A DNA stretch of 64,000 nt from Romboutsia_E sp900604535 (GTDB taxonomy: Bacteria; Bacillota; Clostridia; Peptostreptococcales; Peptostreptococcaceae): assembly GCF_900604535.1 (NCBI RefSeq), contig NZ_UWOT01000001.1, positions 186,001 to 250,000 on the forward strand. The letters run 5' to 3'. Of the stretch, positions 34,995 to 43,593 are shown piece by piece. A program made the translations under genes and the position numbers. The stretch's first letter is position 1; each line of letters begins with the position of its first letter. The notes under the pieces were generated by a model. The model was not told the origin of the DNA and made no database searches. It was given only the letters and a program-made list of their open reading frames with translations.

Positions 34995-35993
34995 TTATTT
35001 TATTTTGTTAAAATATTCTTCATTTGGCTCAAAAACATGTTTATTATTCATTTTATTTCTAAACTTAGACATTTCTTTATAAATTTTCATTCTACCTTCA
35101 TTTATATCTCCTATTGGTCTATGTGCTAATAATGAGTGTCCAGGAGAAAAAGACATTATCTCTGACATTTCAAATCTCTGTTTTGTTTCAAACTTTTGCT
35201 TAGGTATCCTTATTTCACCTAATTTTATAAAAGGAGATTTATTTTCATCCCATTTTACTGATGCATCATTTATTGGCATACTTGACTTATCTGTTCTAAA
35301 TTGAACCATAAAATCAAATACAGCTTCAAAATTATTAAGGTGCACTTGCATATTTTTAGTCAAATATCTATGAGTTAATTTTTTAGGTAATTTACTTTTA
35401 TACTTAGATTTTGGAACTATGCAGTATTTTACAACTTCATCTCCAAATCTATAAGGCGTTGTACTAAAATACTTAATATCTAAAGGACTTGTATCATTTT
35501 TCATATTTTTTAAGGACCTTATTATTGGACTCATTTTATGTTGCATTAATAATTTAAATATAAATATAAATGGCATTGATTTACTATTATAATAAATAGC
35601 ATCATGAAATAATCTCCAAGTACCAATAGGCATAATTTCATTACTTATTAGCAAAAAGTCTTGAGTATATTTTTCATCATCCATACACTTTTCGCCTTCA
35701 ATGCCTAATAATTTAATAGAAAAACCTCTAAAATCCTTAAACTTATCACTTAATATTTTAGGATTAGAATTAGATATTCTTATAAAAGCAGGGTATTCTT
35801 TTTTAGGTTCAAAAATACCTACTTGATATTTTTCACAAATATCACTATCTACTACAAACTTAGCCTTTAATAAACCTATACATTTAGCATGTGCATCACG
35901 TTTAAAATTACCTTTAGAGTAATCTTTTTTTAATTTATTTTTTAGCATCTTTATAATATTATTTGTAAGTTCTTCATTAGTATATTTAATCAA
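34995..35993 (-). CDS. Catalase-like heme protein (y4iL-like group)
   Basis: Resembles the small catalase-related family: RDAHAKCIGLLKA near residue 30-50 holds the distal His region, then AFIRISNSNP, DFRGFSIKL and TQDFLLIS, and HRPIGDINEGR near the C-terminus. I cannot place a typical proximal R-x-x-x-Y heme motif, so real catalase activity is doubtful. A TTG at 35993 follows AAGGAGAGG at good spacing and is used; an in-frame TTG further upstream overlaps that site. About 332 residues. It follows the SPFH gene across an 11-base inverted repeat that covers the ribosome site. Confidence 0.78.
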   Translation of the reverse strand: MIKYTNEELTNNIIKMLKNKLKKDYSKGNFKRDAHAKCIGLLKAKFVVDSDICEKYQVGIFEPKKEYPAFIRISNSNPKILSDKFKDFRGFSIKLLGIEGEKCMDDEKYTQDFLLISNEIMPIGTWRLFHDAIYYNSKSMPFIFIFKLLMQHKMSPIIRSLKNMKNDTSPLDIKYFSTTPYRFGDEVVKYCIVPKSKYKSKLPKKLTHRYLTKNMQVHLNNFEAVFDFMVQFRTDKSSMPINDASVKWDENKSPFIKLGEIRIPKQKFETKQRFEMSEIMSFSPGHSLLAHRPIGDINEGRMKIYKEMSKFRNKMNNKHVFEPNEEYFNKIK

Positions 35994-36048
35994 AATAACC
36001 TCTCCTTGCAAAATTATATATTATATTATTTGCAAAAAGAGGTTATTT
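35993..36048 (-). promoter_or_regulatory. Inverted repeat covering the ribosome site of the catalase-like gene
   Basis: Perfect 11-base arms (35993-36003 and 36038-36048) with a nested TTGCAAA/TTTGCAA pair inside. On the minus strand the 3' arm includes the AGGAGAGG ribosome site. It could terminate read-through from the SPFH gene or block translation; the sequence does not decide. Confidence 0.5.
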
Positions 36049-36073
36049 GATTATACTTAATTATTTATTATGC

Positions 36074-37066
36074 TTAATATAATTCACCGCTATTTACTAT
36101 AGGCTGAGCATCTTTATTTCCACATAATACAACTAGTAAGTTACTAACCATAGCAGCCTTTTTTTCATCATTAAGCTCTACTAATTGACCTTCTTCTAAT
36201 GTATTAAGTGCCATTTCAACCATTCCTACTGCACCTTCAACTATCTTTTTACGTGCTGCAATTATAGCTTCTGCTTGTTGACGTTGTAACATAGCAGCTG
36301 CAATTTCTGGTGCATATGCTAGGTGTGTTATTCTAACTTCTTCAACTTCAATACCTGCGCATTCTACTCTAGATTGAAGTTCTTCTCTACATCTATTTGC
36401 TACTTCCATTGAACTTCCTCTAAGAGACTTTTCTGCTTTTTCATCTCCATCAGCTATATCATAAGGGTATAATCTTACTATATTTCTTATTGTTGAGTCG
36501 CATTGTATTGATAAAAATGTTTTAAAGTTATCTACATTAAATACCGCCTTTGTTGGATTTACTACTCTCCAAATTACAACTGCTCCTACTATAATAGGAT
36601 TTCCAAGTTCATCATTTACTTTTTGATGATTATTATTTAACGTCATAGTTTTTAAAGATACTTTTTTACTTCCAATTGAAATAGATTCTTCTTCTAAATT
36701 ATCTTTTGTTTTTCCTATCCTAGTTCTAGTTGTAATTGGATCATAAGTTGGATTTATTGCAGTTACAAAAGGATTTACCCAGAAGAATCCAGATTCACTT
36801 AATGTTCCATAATAATTACCGAATAAGGTTAATACTAAAGCTTCATTAGGATTTATAACCTTAAGTCCTGCAAAGCTAATTAGCCCTATAATTATAGTTA
36901 TTATACCTAAACTAATTCCAATTCCAAGTATTATTCCATTAAACTTACATGCAGTTGTGATTATTAATGATCCTAATATTATAAGCCCCACGCATATAAT
37001 AATTCCCATTAAACCATTGAGTGCTTTAATATTTTTTTCTTCAATATTTAGTTTTTTCTCACTCAT
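36074..37066 (-). CDS. SPFH/prohibitin-domain membrane protein
   Basis: SPFH scaffold protein of the flotillin/stomatin type; it may organise membrane areas or proteases. Two membrane helices (about 20-65) precede the SPFH domain (about 70-260: INPNEALVLTLFGNYYG, NPIIVGAVVIWRV, GIEVEEVRITHLAYAPEIAAAM), and a short helix and tail end the protein. The start is ATG 37066 behind AAGGGGTG; a GTG nine bases upstream lies in that site. About 330 residues. No typical partner (NfeD) is adjacent. Confidence 0.9.
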   Translation of the reverse strand: MSEKKLNIEEKNIKALNGLMGIIICVGLIILGSLIITTACKFNGIILGIGISLGIITIIIGLISFAGLKVINPNEALVLTLFGNYYGTLSESGFFWVNPFVTAINPTYDPITTRTRIGKTKDNLEEESISIGSKKVSLKTMTLNNNHQKVNDELGNPIIVGAVVIWRVVNPTKAVFNVDNFKTFLSIQCDSTIRNIVRLYPYDIADGDEKAEKSLRGSSMEVANRCREELQSRVECAGIEVEEVRITHLAYAPEIAAAMLQRQQAEAIIAARKKIVEGAVGMVEMALNTLEEGQLVELNDEKKAAMVSNLLVVLCGNKDAQPIVNSGELY

Positions 37067-37171
37067 ATAAATCACCCCTTATATTTTTAATAAGATATTA
37101 AAATGGTATCACTCGCATTTTATTCTTTCAACAATTTAATATAAATAATAAAATATATTTTTTAATATAAA

Positions 37172-37209
37172 AAAGGATTGGTTCTTATAAAATGAAAAAC
37201 CAATCCTTT
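37172..37209 (-). terminator. Terminator after ileS
   Basis: Perfect 12-base arms AAAGGATTGGTT / AACCAATCCTTT with a 14-base loop, followed by six T on the minus strand. Confidence 0.88.
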
Positions 37210-37216
37210 ATTTAAA

Positions 37217-40200
37217 TTATTTTCTTATAACTTTTATTCCAGTCATATGATCATTTAAGTTGCATTGTTCTAATGTTTTATCTTCAACTCTTTCTATTTC
37301 AAGAGCTAAAGTTTCTGATTTGATGTAGTCTTCAAATCTATTAACTGCAGCTGCTATTTCATCATCTGAACAGTACTCTATAACTATGTTATCTAATACA
37401 TCAAAGTTACTAGATTTTCTTAATTGTTGCACTTTAGATATAAATTCTCTTGCATATCCTTCTTCTATTAACTCTTTAGTTAATGTAGTATCAAGTATAA
37501 CGAATAAGTTATTTTCCATAACTACGTTGAATCCTTCTTTAGCAGATATGTTTATTAAAACATGATCTTTATTAAATTCAAACTCTTCACCATCTATATC
37601 TACAGTTAAGCTTTCTCCAGCTTCTAACTTAGGAACTACTTCACCTGCATTTAATTTATTTAATGCTCCAGCAAAGAACTTCATCTTAGCTCCTAGTATT
37701 GGACCTAATACTTTAAAGTTTGGCTTTAAGCTAAAGTTCATGAATTCACCTAAATCTTTAGCGAAAACAACTTGCTTAACGTTAAGCTCTTCTTTTATTA
37801 AGTCTACTATATCGCTAAGTATAGCTTCATATTTTCCATCTACATATACTTCTTGTATTGGTTGACGTACTTTTATTCTTGCAGCTTCTCTTGATGCTCT
37901 ACCTAATGTAACTAAGTTTTTAGCTAAGTCCATTTTTTCTTCTAATTTAGAATCTAATAAACTTTCATTTGCTCTTGGGTAGCTTGCTAAATGTACAGAT
38001 TCTTCATTAGTTAAGTTTCTATACATTTCTTCAGACATATATGGAGCAAATGGAGCTATTAATCTACAAAGCTCTGTTAATATTTCATAAGTTGTGTTAT
38101 ATACAGCTTTTTTATCTTCTGTTAATTCAGTTGCCCAGAATCTTCTTCTAGAACGTCTTATATACCAGTTAGATAAATCATCATTTATGAATGCTTGTAT
38201 TCTTCTTATAGTTTTGTTTACTTCGAATATTTCTAAGTTTTCTTCAGTTTCTTTCTTTAAGTTGTTGAACTTAGATAATATCCATCTATCTAATTCTGGT
38301 CTGTCTTTGTACTCAACAAAGAAGTCAGTTGGATTTATATCATCTGTATTTGCATATAATGTAAAGAAGTTATATACATTTTTCATAGTTCCTAAGAACT
38401 TACTTTGAACTTCTTTTAATCCATCTTCATCGAATCTTATTGGAGTCCATGGTGGAGATACGTATAGTAAGTACCATCTTAGTGCATCTGCTCCATACTT
38501 ATCAAATAATTCAAATGGATTTACAGTGTTTCCTCTTGATTTACTCATTTTCTTTCCATCTTTATCAAGAACTAGATCGTTAACTAGAACTTTTTTGTAT
38601 GGTGCTTTACCTGTTACAAATGTAGATATAGCAAGTAATGAGTAGAACCATCCTCTAGTTTGATCTATACCTTCACAGATGTAATCTGCTGGGAATAATT
38701 GATTAAAGTTTTCTTTATTTTCAAATGGATAGTGATGTTGAGCAAATGGCATAGATCCACTATCAAACCAACAGTCTATAACATCAGTTACTCTTGTCAT
38801 AGGCTTTCCACAACAATCACATTTTAAATGTATATCATCAACATATGGTCTATGAAGTTCTACTGTTTCTGGATTTACATCTTCTATAGCCTTCTCTGCA
38901 AGCTCAGCTCTTGAACCTACAGACTGCTTGTGTCCACATTCACATTTCCATATATTAAGTGGAGTACCCCAGTATCTACTTCTTGATATAGCCCAGTCAT
39001 TTAAGTTTTCTAACCAGTTACCAAATCTACCTTCACCAACGAATTTTGGATACCAATCAACAGAATTGTTGTTTTCTATTAATTGATCTTTAAGTCTAGT
39101 CATTTCTATATACCAGCTTGGCTTAGCATAGTATAAAAGTGGAGTTTGACATCTCCAACAGTGTGGATAGTTATGAGCTACTTTTTCTTTTCCAAATAAT
39201 TTATTTTCATGAGCTAACCATTTTATTATCTCAACGTCTACACCTTCCTCCATTACGAATTTACCTTCCCATGGAGTTGTTGTAAATTTACCTGTTTCAT
39301 CAACTGGTTGAAGAACTGGTAAGTTATATTTTCTACCTAAGTTATAGTCATCTTCACCAAATGCAGGTGCTGTATGAACTATACCTGTACCATCTTCAGT
39401 TGTTACATAATCTCCTAATGTAACGAAGAATGCTTTTTGATCAGTTTCAACGAAAGGCATTAATTGTTCATATTCTATATATTCTAAATCTTTACCTTTC
39501 ATTTCTTCTAATACTTCATAGTCTTCACTTAATACTTTATTTGCTAAAGCTTTAGCTACATAGTACACTTCATCATTTTGCTTAACTTTTACATAGTCCA
39601 CTTCTGGTCCTACTGTTAATGCAACGTTTGATGGTAATGTCCAAGGAGTAGTTGTCCATGCTAAGAAATACTCATTTGCATCTTTTCTCTTAAACTTAGC
39701 TATTACAGTATTATTTTTTATTTCTTTATATCCTTGTGCTACTTCGTGTGAAGCAAGTCCAGTTCCACATCTTGGGCAGTAAGGAAGTATTTTATGACCT
39801 TCATATATATAGTTTTCTTTATTAAACTTATCTAATATCCACCATACTGACTCTATATAGTTATTATCTAAAGTTATATATGGATTATCTAAATCTGTTT
39901 CATAAGCCATTCTTTCAGTCATGTTTCTCCATTGTTTTTCATATGTAAAAACTGACTCTCTACATTTTTGGTTGAAATTAGCTATACCATAATTCTCTAT
40001 TTCTTGCTTATCAGAAAGACCTAATTCTTTCTCTACTTGTATTTCAACTGGTAAACCATGAGTATCCCAACCAGCCTTTCTTTTAACTTGGTATCCACTC
40101 ATTGTTTTATATCTACATACCCAGTCTTTTAATGTTCTAGCTACAACATGGTGTATTCCTGGATTTCCATTTGCAGTTGGAGGACCTTCATAGAATACGA

Positions 40201-40324
40201 AACTTGGATCATTTTCACCTTTTTCTAATGTTCTCTCAAGTATATTTATATCTTTCCAATACTCAGATACTTTAGCTTCTGCATCTTTTACAGAACTGTC
40301 TACTAATGACTTAAACTTTGACAT
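37217..40324 (-). CDS. ileS: Isoleucyl-tRNA synthetase, long (type 2-like) form
   Basis: Class I synthetase for tRNA-Ile with editing. The HIGH-type motif reads GIHH (56-59), the editing domain follows, and KKMSKS lies near residue 600. Several CxxC zinc sites occur (CPRCG, CWRCQ, CECG, CDCC). The C-terminus is long and lacks the C-terminal zinc finger of the short bacterial form, resembling the type 2 (eukaryote-like) class known for low mupirocin sensitivity. The start at ATG 40324 follows AAAGGGTGATG; the frame extends 13 codons further without support. About 1035 residues. It is under its own T-box. Confidence 0.94.
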   Translation of the reverse strand: MSKFKSLVDSSVKDAEAKVSEYWKDINILERTLEKGENDPSFVFYEGPPTANGNPGIHHVVARTLKDWVCRYKTMSGYQVKRKAGWDTHGLPVEIQVEKELGLSDKQEIENYGIANFNQKCRESVFTYEKQWRNMTERMAYETDLDNPYITLDNNYIESVWWILDKFNKENYIYEGHKILPYCPRCGTGLASHEVAQGYKEIKNNTVIAKFKRKDANEYFLAWTTTPWTLPSNVALTVGPEVDYVKVKQNDEVYYVAKALANKVLSEDYEVLEEMKGKDLEYIEYEQLMPFVETDQKAFFVTLGDYVTTEDGTGIVHTAPAFGEDDYNLGRKYNLPVLQPVDETGKFTTTPWEGKFVMEEGVDVEIIKWLAHENKLFGKEKVAHNYPHCWRCQTPLLYYAKPSWYIEMTRLKDQLIENNNSVDWYPKFVGEGRFGNWLENLNDWAISRSRYWGTPLNIWKCECGHKQSVGSRAELAEKAIEDVNPETVELHRPYVDDIHLKCDCCGKPMTRVTDVIDCWFDSGSMPFAQHHYPFENKENFNQLFPADYICEGIDQTRGWFYSLLAISTFVTGKAPYKKVLVNDLVLDKDGKKMSKSRGNTVNPFELFDKYGADALRWYLLYVSPPWTPIRFDEDGLKEVQSKFLGTMKNVYNFFTLYANTDDINPTDFFVEYKDRPELDRWILSKFNNLKKETEENLEIFEVNKTIRRIQAFINDDLSNWYIRRSRRRFWATELTEDKKAVYNTTYEILTELCRLIAPFAPYMSEEMYRNLTNEESVHLASYPRANESLLDSKLEEKMDLAKNLVTLGRASREAARIKVRQPIQEVYVDGKYEAILSDIVDLIKEELNVKQVVFAKDLGEFMNFSLKPNFKVLGPILGAKMKFFAGALNKLNAGEVVPKLEAGESLTVDIDGEEFEFNKDHVLINISAKEGFNVVMENNLFVILDTTLTKELIEEGYAREFISKVQQLRKSSNFDVLDNIVIEYCSDDEIAAAVNRFEDYIKSETLALEIERVEDKTLEQCNLNDHMTGIKVIRK

Positions 40325-40406
40325 ATCATCACCCTTTCTAAAAATGATTATATTATTTAACATTGTTATCTAAAAACTATACTATCAAACAAATTCAATT
40401 AAAAAT

Positions 40407-40690
40407 AAAAAAACCCGTCCCCTATAAAAGGGACGAGTTGATATCGCGTTACCACCCTAATTCTATATATAAAATAAAATGTTTATATATAGCACTCTGA
40501 AAAAGTTTAACGGCACTTACCGGCACAGCTTAATTAATTTAAAATTGTTCAGCCTGCAGCTTAAGAGTGATTTTCAATTTTTTTTCATTCATTGGTTCTC
40601 ACCTATCCCAACTCTCTGTAAAACTTCAAAAAATTTACTCTCTCTATCATTGCTTTTAGATAAATATTAACTTTTTTTAATTTGATTTTA
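40407..40690 (-). promoter_or_regulatory. T-box riboswitch of ileS
   Basis: The minus-strand leader has the T-box core AGGGTGGTAACGCGA (40444-40458), a terminator with arms near ACCCGTCCC/GGGACGAGT (40407-40438) and a T run. Stem I contains GGTGAGAACC and, before its closing strand, GAAA-ATC-AC, in which ATC (40569-40571) fits isoleucine, as expected for ileS. This leader fills most of the 436-base gap between ileS and divIVA. Confidence 0.9.
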
Positions 40691-40699
40691 TAATATGAA

Positions 40700-40728
40700 A
40701 TTATATATTAAGTACACCAAATAGTCAA
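40700..40728 (-). promoter_or_regulatory. ileS promoter
   Basis: Minus strand: -35 TTGACT (40723-40728), 17-base spacer, -10 TATAAT (40700-40705), directly before stem I. I see no terminator between the divIVA stop and this promoter. Confidence 0.88.
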
Positions 40729-40760
40729 TATTTTTATATTCTGATTATTTCATTCGACAC

Positions 40761-41300
40761 TTAATCTATAGTCGTTGCAACCTCTTTTTCATTATGAAGT
40801 AATTCTCCATCATAAGTAGTTGTATTCATAAAAGGTTCTTTACACTTTTCATCTATATCAGAGAATATTCCATCAACACTTCTTATTTCATCTTCTAATA
40901 AAGATTTAAATTTATTTCTAAATAATTTAAATTCTTTTACTAGTGAATCATATTCTTGTCTAATTTCTATAACTCTACTATTTCCTTTTTCTATTATTGC
41001 TCTAGCATCTAACTCTGCTTGTTCAACTATTATTTTAGCTTTTTTATTTGCAGCTGCACATGTATCTGCAGCTGTACTTTCAGCTGTTATTAATGTCTTG
41101 TTTAAAGTTTCTTCTATACTTTTATATCTGCTTACTTGTTCCTGATATAAGTTTAATTTTTCTTTAAGGTCTATATTCTCTCTATATAATGTTTCAAAAT
41201 CTTCTTTAACTATATCTAGAAATTCATCTACATCATCTGGATTATATCCTCTTAAAGCTTTTTTAAAGTCTTTATTTTCTATATCAATTGGAGTTAGCAT
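40761..41300 (-). CDS. divIVA: Cell-division/septum-site protein DivIVA
   Basis: Membrane-curvature-binding coiled-coil protein at division sites and poles. The family N-terminus LTPIDIENKDFKKALRGYNPDDVDEFL contains the membrane-binding tip, followed by long coiled coil (about 30-140) and an acidic end. The 179 residues are in range. ATG follows AGGGGAAT. It is the last gene of the sepF-yggT-ylmH-divIVA cluster, the usual clostridial arrangement. Confidence 0.93.
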   Translation of the reverse strand: MLTPIDIENKDFKKALRGYNPDDVDEFLDIVKEDFETLYRENIDLKEKLNLYQEQVSRYKSIEETLNKTLITAESTAADTCAAANKKAKIIVEQAELDARAIIEKGNSRVIEIRQEYDSLVKEFKLFRNKFKSLLEDEIRSVDGIFSDIDEKCKEPFMNTTTYDGELLHNEKEVATTID

Positions 41301-41311
41301 ACATTCCCCTC

Positions 41312-42097
41312 CTATACTATTATCTTTGCTTGTATCTTAACTTTACCCTTCTTAGTTAATTCACCAATATTTATAACTTTAGCTCGTCCTTTTCCTCTCA
41401 CAGAAATTAAAGATTCATCTTTTATTTCTCTAGATGGAGATGTTATTTTTTCATAATTAACTTGAACTTTTTCTCCATTAATAAACTTCATACTTTCTTG
41501 TCTAGATATGTTATATAGTCCACTTATAACACAATCTAGTCTAATTGAAGTTACAGTAAAAGATATATCTTTATAATTAGGTGGATTATAAATAATCTCT
41601 TCCTTTGAAATTTCTCTAACCTTAACATTATTTCTAGATACTTTCTCAAGATTCATAATTATAAAGTCACATATATCTGCACTTACTATCACCTGGCAGA
41701 AATTCTCATGTATAATTATATCTCCAACTTTTTCTCTTTTTATACCTAAATTCATAATAGATCCTAGATAATCTTTATGTGATATAGTTTTAAACTTAAA
41801 ATTACCTTCAATTTGAATAAATCTAAGAGTATTATCTATATCTTCATATTCCATATAAAAAGGATACATAAATACTACGCTTCTTTCTGCGTTATCATAC
41901 CCTCCATCTACAGTATATTTTATATCATTATTTGAGTTTAATATATCTATAGCATTTTTAACTTCATATGGGTTGAGAAAATCACTATACTTTACATCAT
42001 AGTTTTTCATACAACTGTTAGCTTTATCTATTATTTTAAACATCTTATTTTTTAGGTCTATATCTTTTATATGATTTGTAAGTTTTAACTTGTCCAT
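41312..42097 (-). CDS. YlmH, S4-domain RNA-binding protein
   Basis: S4-domain protein of the YlmH family, often found in the divIVA cluster and linked to ribosome rescue or RNA binding; the exact role is unsettled. An N-terminal RNA-binding/ferredoxin-like region (about 1-170) is followed by the S4 motif RLDCVISGLYNISRQESMKF and INGEKVQVN. Length 261. It starts four bases after the yggT stop, fitting one transcript. Confidence 0.9.
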   Translation of the reverse strand: MDKLKLTNHIKDIDLKNKMFKIIDKANSCMKNYDVKYSDFLNPYEVKNAIDILNSNNDIKYTVDGGYDNAERSVVFMYPFYMEYEDIDNTLRFIQIEGNFKFKTISHKDYLGSIMNLGIKREKVGDIIIHENFCQVIVSADICDFIIMNLEKVSRNNVKVREISKEEIIYNPPNYKDISFTVTSIRLDCVISGLYNISRQESMKFINGEKVQVNYEKITSPSREIKDESLISVRGKGRAKVINIGELTKKGKVKIQAKIIV

Positions 42098-42101
42098 TTT
42101 A

Positions 42102-42359
42102 CTAGAAAACCATTAATACAACTCTTTGTACAATTCTTATTAAAAAGAACACTACTATTGGTGTAATATCTAATGGTGAATTTAAATATCTATACACAAC
42201 AGATCTTATTGGGTCTTGTATTGGATCTGTTATAGTTGAAAGTATATCATATAGTTTTGTTTGTGTCGCTCCAGGAATCCATGTCATTATACATTGTACA
42301 AATATTATAAATAATAATAAATCTAATAGCCTATATAGTGCATATCCTATTGTACCCAT
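42102..42359 (-). CDS. YggT family membrane protein
   Basis: Small membrane protein (85 residues) with two helices (about 6-30 and 62-83). The central region carries the family signature QCIMTWIPGA and DPIQDPIRSVVYR. The role is not known; it occurs next to sepF and ylmH in many Firmicutes. ATG follows AGGAGTTTTAGG-like purines. Likely co-transcribed with sepF. Confidence 0.9.
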   Translation of the reverse strand: MGTIGYALYRLLDLLLFIIFVQCIMTWIPGATQTKLYDILSTITDPIQDPIRSVVYRYLNSPLDITPIVVFFLIRIVQRVVLMVF

Positions 42360-42381
42360 TTTCCTAAAACTCCTTTATTTT

Positions 42382-42858
42382 TTATTTTTGCCAAGGAAAT
42401 GCTGTTTTACTCTCTAATTCCTTTTTTACTGTAGAGTCAATATCTACATTGCTTGGAGCTAGTATAAATATTGATTTAGTTATTTTTTGTATATTACCTT
42501 CTAATACATATACTGCACCATTCATAAAGTTAAATATAGCTTTTTTATCCTCATTTTTTTCTACGCTATCTAAGTTAACTACTAGTGCTCTTCTTTGCTT
42601 TAAATGATCTGCAATAGTTGTAACATCTTCATATCTTTTAGGTTCTAATATTACAACTTTCATTTGACTAACTGTATGTAAACTTACTATTTTATTATTT
42701 TTAGATGCATTTATAGAATCAAATCCTGATGTTATATCGTCATCATCATCCATGTCTCCATCTAAATCATCTACTTCATCTTCCATGTATTCATCTGCAT
42801 ATTCTTCATCAGGACTAGTAACCCAATCTTTGATTTTTGAAAATATTCCATCACCCAT
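42382..42858 (-). CDS. sepF: Cell-division protein SepF
   Basis: Helps anchor and bundle FtsZ at the membrane. The N-terminal amphipathic start (MGDGIFSKIKDWV) is followed by an acidic linker (about 18-45) and the SepF core with VVILEPKRYEDV, RRALVVNLDSV and FMNGAVYVLEG. The ATG at 42858 follows AGGAGG by nine bases; a TTG two codons before has too short spacing. 158 residues. Because ftsA is missing beside ftsZ in this window, SepF is a candidate main membrane anchor. Confidence 0.94.
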   Translation of the reverse strand: MGDGIFSKIKDWVTSPDEEYADEYMEDEVDDLDGDMDDDDDITSGFDSINASKNNKIVSLHTVSQMKVVILEPKRYEDVTTIADHLKQRRALVVNLDSVEKNEDKKAIFNFMNGAVYVLEGNIQKITKSIFILAPSNVDIDSTVKKELESKTAFPWQK

Positions 42859-42886
42859 TTTCAATTTCCTCCTAAGTTTATTTCAA

Positions 42887-43588
42887 TTAATTATAATTTC
42901 TTTTTCCAAATATAGATGTTCCTACTCTTACTATTGTAGAGCCTTCTTCTATTGCTATTTCAAAGTCATTACTCATCCCCATAGATAATTTATCCATAGA
43001 AACATCTTGTATATTAAGGCTTTTTATTTCTAAAGATAATTCTTTAAGTTCCTTAAATACAGATCTTATTTCATTATCATCAGATGTAAAAGGAGCCATT
43101 GTCATAAGACCTTTTATTTTTATATTTTTATATTTTTGTGACGTATTTTTAATAAATTCAATAACATTTTCTTTATTTAATCCATGTTTACTTTCTTCTT
43201 TTGAAATATTAACTTGAACTAAACAATCTATAGTTCTACCTATTTTTTCAGCACGTTTTTGAATTTCTTCGCATAAAGCTTCTCTATCTAATGAATGTAT
43301 CATATACACTTTATCTATTATATACTTTACTTTATTAGTCTGCAATGTACCAATTAAATGCCATCTTACTTTATCACCTATAATATCATATTTTCTTGCT
43401 AATTCTTGAGGTTTATTTTCACCAACATCTGTTATTCCACAGTTTATAGCTTCTAGTATAGCATTTGTATCTACTGTTTTAGTAACACCCAATAAAGTAA
43501 TTTCATCTTTATTTCTTTTGCTTCTTTTAGCCGAATCTTCTATTTTATCATTAATAGCTTGTATATTTTCTTTAATATGCTCCATCAT
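42887..43588 (-). CDS. YggS family pyridoxal-phosphate homeostasis protein
   Basis: PLP-binding protein of alanine-racemase fold (YlmE/YggS) that buffers the cofactor. GVTKTVD with the PLP lysine (about 37), GENKPQELARKYD, WHLIGTLQTNK, and GLMTMAPFT are visible. 233 residues is typical. Two adjacent ATG codons follow AGGTG; either may serve. It is located just before sepF, the common order. Confidence 0.92.
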   Translation of the reverse strand: MMEHIKENIQAINDKIEDSAKRSKRNKDEITLLGVTKTVDTNAILEAINCGITDVGENKPQELARKYDIIGDKVRWHLIGTLQTNKVKYIIDKVYMIHSLDREALCEEIQKRAEKIGRTIDCLVQVNISKEESKHGLNKENVIEFIKNTSQKYKNIKIKGLMTMAPFTSDDNEIRSVFKELKELSLEIKSLNIQDVSMDKLSMGMSNDFEIAIEEGSTIVRVGTSIFGKRNYN

Positions 43589-43593
43589 ATCAC

